Assembly: GCF_900115345.1 (NCBI RefSeq)
Contig: NZ_FOWC01000004.1
Span: 248,001 to 312,000, forward strand
Direction of reading: 5' to 3'
Length of the DNA: 64,000 nt
Origin: Amycolatopsis rubida
GTDB lineage: Bacteria > Actinomycetota > Actinomycetes > Mycobacteriales > Pseudonocardiaceae
This document shows, piece after piece, positions 63,192-64,000 of this stretch; within the stretch, counting starts at the first letter, position 1, and each line of letters begins with the position of its first letter. The position numbers and the translations under genes were made by a program. Under the pieces are notes generated by a model. The model was given only the letters and a program-made list of their open reading frames with translations. It did not search any database and had not been told where the DNA came from.

Positions 63192-64000
63192 GCGCGAGGA
63201 GTACGCCGCGGTCGAACCATTCGCCGCCGGCATGCTCCTGGTGCAAGTAAGCGCTGACCGCTTGGGTCTGGCAACATCGTGCAGCCGGGCCCGTATCTAC
63301 CTGCGCGGCAAGGGAAAACCGCGCGATCAACGCATCGATATCGTTGCAGCGCACTCGCGCCACGACCGCGAACGCGTCGAACGCCGCCGTCCAGCGCCCC
63401 CTGATCTGGTCGATCGCCAACCACGGTTCTCGTTGCGCCCGCAGCACATTCCCGAAATGGAGGACGGCGGGCAGCATGGTGTCCGTCTGATCGTCGGCGA
63501 GATGCGTGATCAGCTCGCGTGCCTGGTCGACTGGCCGGATCGGCACGCGCGTGCAGTTCCAGCTGTGCTAGCCATGGCTCGGCAGGTGAGGCAAGCGACC
63601 GCGTCCCGATCGGCGTGGGCACTGCCAGGCGGCGGCCAGCTCGCCCGCGACCTCGGCCGCATCTTCGGCTCGCACTGTTTCCAGCGTCGCGGGACCGGCT
63701 CGTTCGAGCAACAGCGTGCTGCCGTCCGCAGAGGCCGCCAGAAGCCGCACGACACCGGCGAAGTGCTGCAACATTGCCGATTCCGTCGCGCAAGTCTAAT
63801 GAGGGAACGAAATCTTGAGCACCGCCGCTTCCCCGGCGCGCTTGACGGGCAGGACCACTACCGTCTCCCCGTGTCGGGGAGAGCCCCGATCTGACATTCC
63901 CCTCGTGTGCAGGCCTGCGGGATCAACTCCGGCGGATCCCGCAGCCAAGTCTCTCCCGCAGCACCCTCGTTCCGCCGCCGCCGCCACCAGCTGCGGCGGA
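63151..64000 (-). pseudogene. Aminoglycoside phosphotransferase (streptomycin 6-kinase-like), decayed
   Basis: Reading leftwards: GETWLRDPPELI in one frame, then HGETVVVLPVKRAGEAAVLKISFPH followed by TAG at 63796, MLQHFAGVVRLLAASADGSTLLLER in the same frame, another TAG at 63568, then VDQAREL...LHFGNVLRAQREPWLAIDQIRG. The kinase catalytic loop normally HGDLHFGN is PAVLHFGN, and the DPKG magnesium site is DQIRG. So two nonsense codons, at least one or two frameshifts and loss of the catalytic Asp. The 5' end is probably past the window. Confidence 0.78.

Noticed and set aside
1..64000. CRISPR arrays, prophage, insertion sequences, tRNA or rRNA
   Set aside because: No regularly spaced repeats, transposase, integrase, phage structural genes, or recognisable RNA genes were seen.

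Overview
The window is high-GC (roughly 70 percent), densely packed actinomycete DNA. GTG and TTG starts and four-base ATGA/GTGA overlaps are common, and there are many TetR, AraC and AfsR/SARP regulators, a DasR-type (dre) chitin operator and CsoR-type copper operators. Together these point to a Pseudonocardiales soil organism, most likely Amycolatopsis or a close relative; this is inference, since no rRNA or marker gene is present.

Region by region: (1) 1-792 is the 3' part of a class III cyclase gene. (2) 977-9197 is a complete aerobic phenylacetate catabolon: divergent operons paaZABCDE (minus) and paaI-paaK-tetR (plus), with two matching TTAC-N14-GTAA operators between them. (3) 9202-11200 holds two divergent genes that are both frame-disrupted. 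(4) 11197-17767 carries an Lrp regulator facing an M20 amidohydrolase/MHS transporter pair, then two TetR genes flanking a drug-type MFS exporter. (5) 17810-25573 has an AraC regulator, an AlkZ-like DNA glycosylase candidate, a Baeyer-Villiger-type monooxygenase, a secreted GH18 chitinase with a dre site, and Tex. (6) 25631-33592 has a beta-lactamase-fold hydrolase/acyl-CoA dehydrogenase operon with an operator inside coding sequence, a DEAD-box helicase, two heavily frameshifted genes, a cold-shock-like protein and a YdcF protein. (7) 33630-39586 holds a sulfonate/taurine-type ABC importer, a QueA-family gene translationally coupled to a short-chain dehydrogenase, and an NCS1 permease.

(8) 39688-46744: an MFS transporter with a large perfect palindrome in its coding sequence, an S53 peptidase, 0.9 kb of repeat-rich noncoding DNA, and an AfsR-type SARP-NB-ARC-TPR regulator. 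(9) 46797-54425: mostly cell-surface or secreted proteins, namely a predicted DPBB/SH3-like protein, a His-tailed DUF4396 membrane protein behind a CsoR-like operator, a tripeptidyl-aminopeptidase-type hydrolase, a sugar-binding lipoprotein, a phytase-like esterase whose ribosome site lies in a hairpin, and a proline-rich anchored propeller with a DUF4239 partner. (10) 54871-64000: a GGPP synthase coupled to a 23-codon upstream ORF, a degenerate GC-rich repeat tract, a CapA lipoprotein, an ABC exporter operon ending in a small regulator and DNA polymerase IV, a macrolide-type glycosyltransferase, and a decayed aminoglycoside phosphotransferase gene at the edge.

I see no prophage, transposase, CRISPR array, tRNA or rRNA, and no convincing new multi-gene defence or biosynthetic system. 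The more unusual material is in the DNA between and inside genes: paired operators, intragenic palindromes, repeated intergenic hairpins, a repeat tract, RNA hairpins at start sites, and a cluster of decayed genes.
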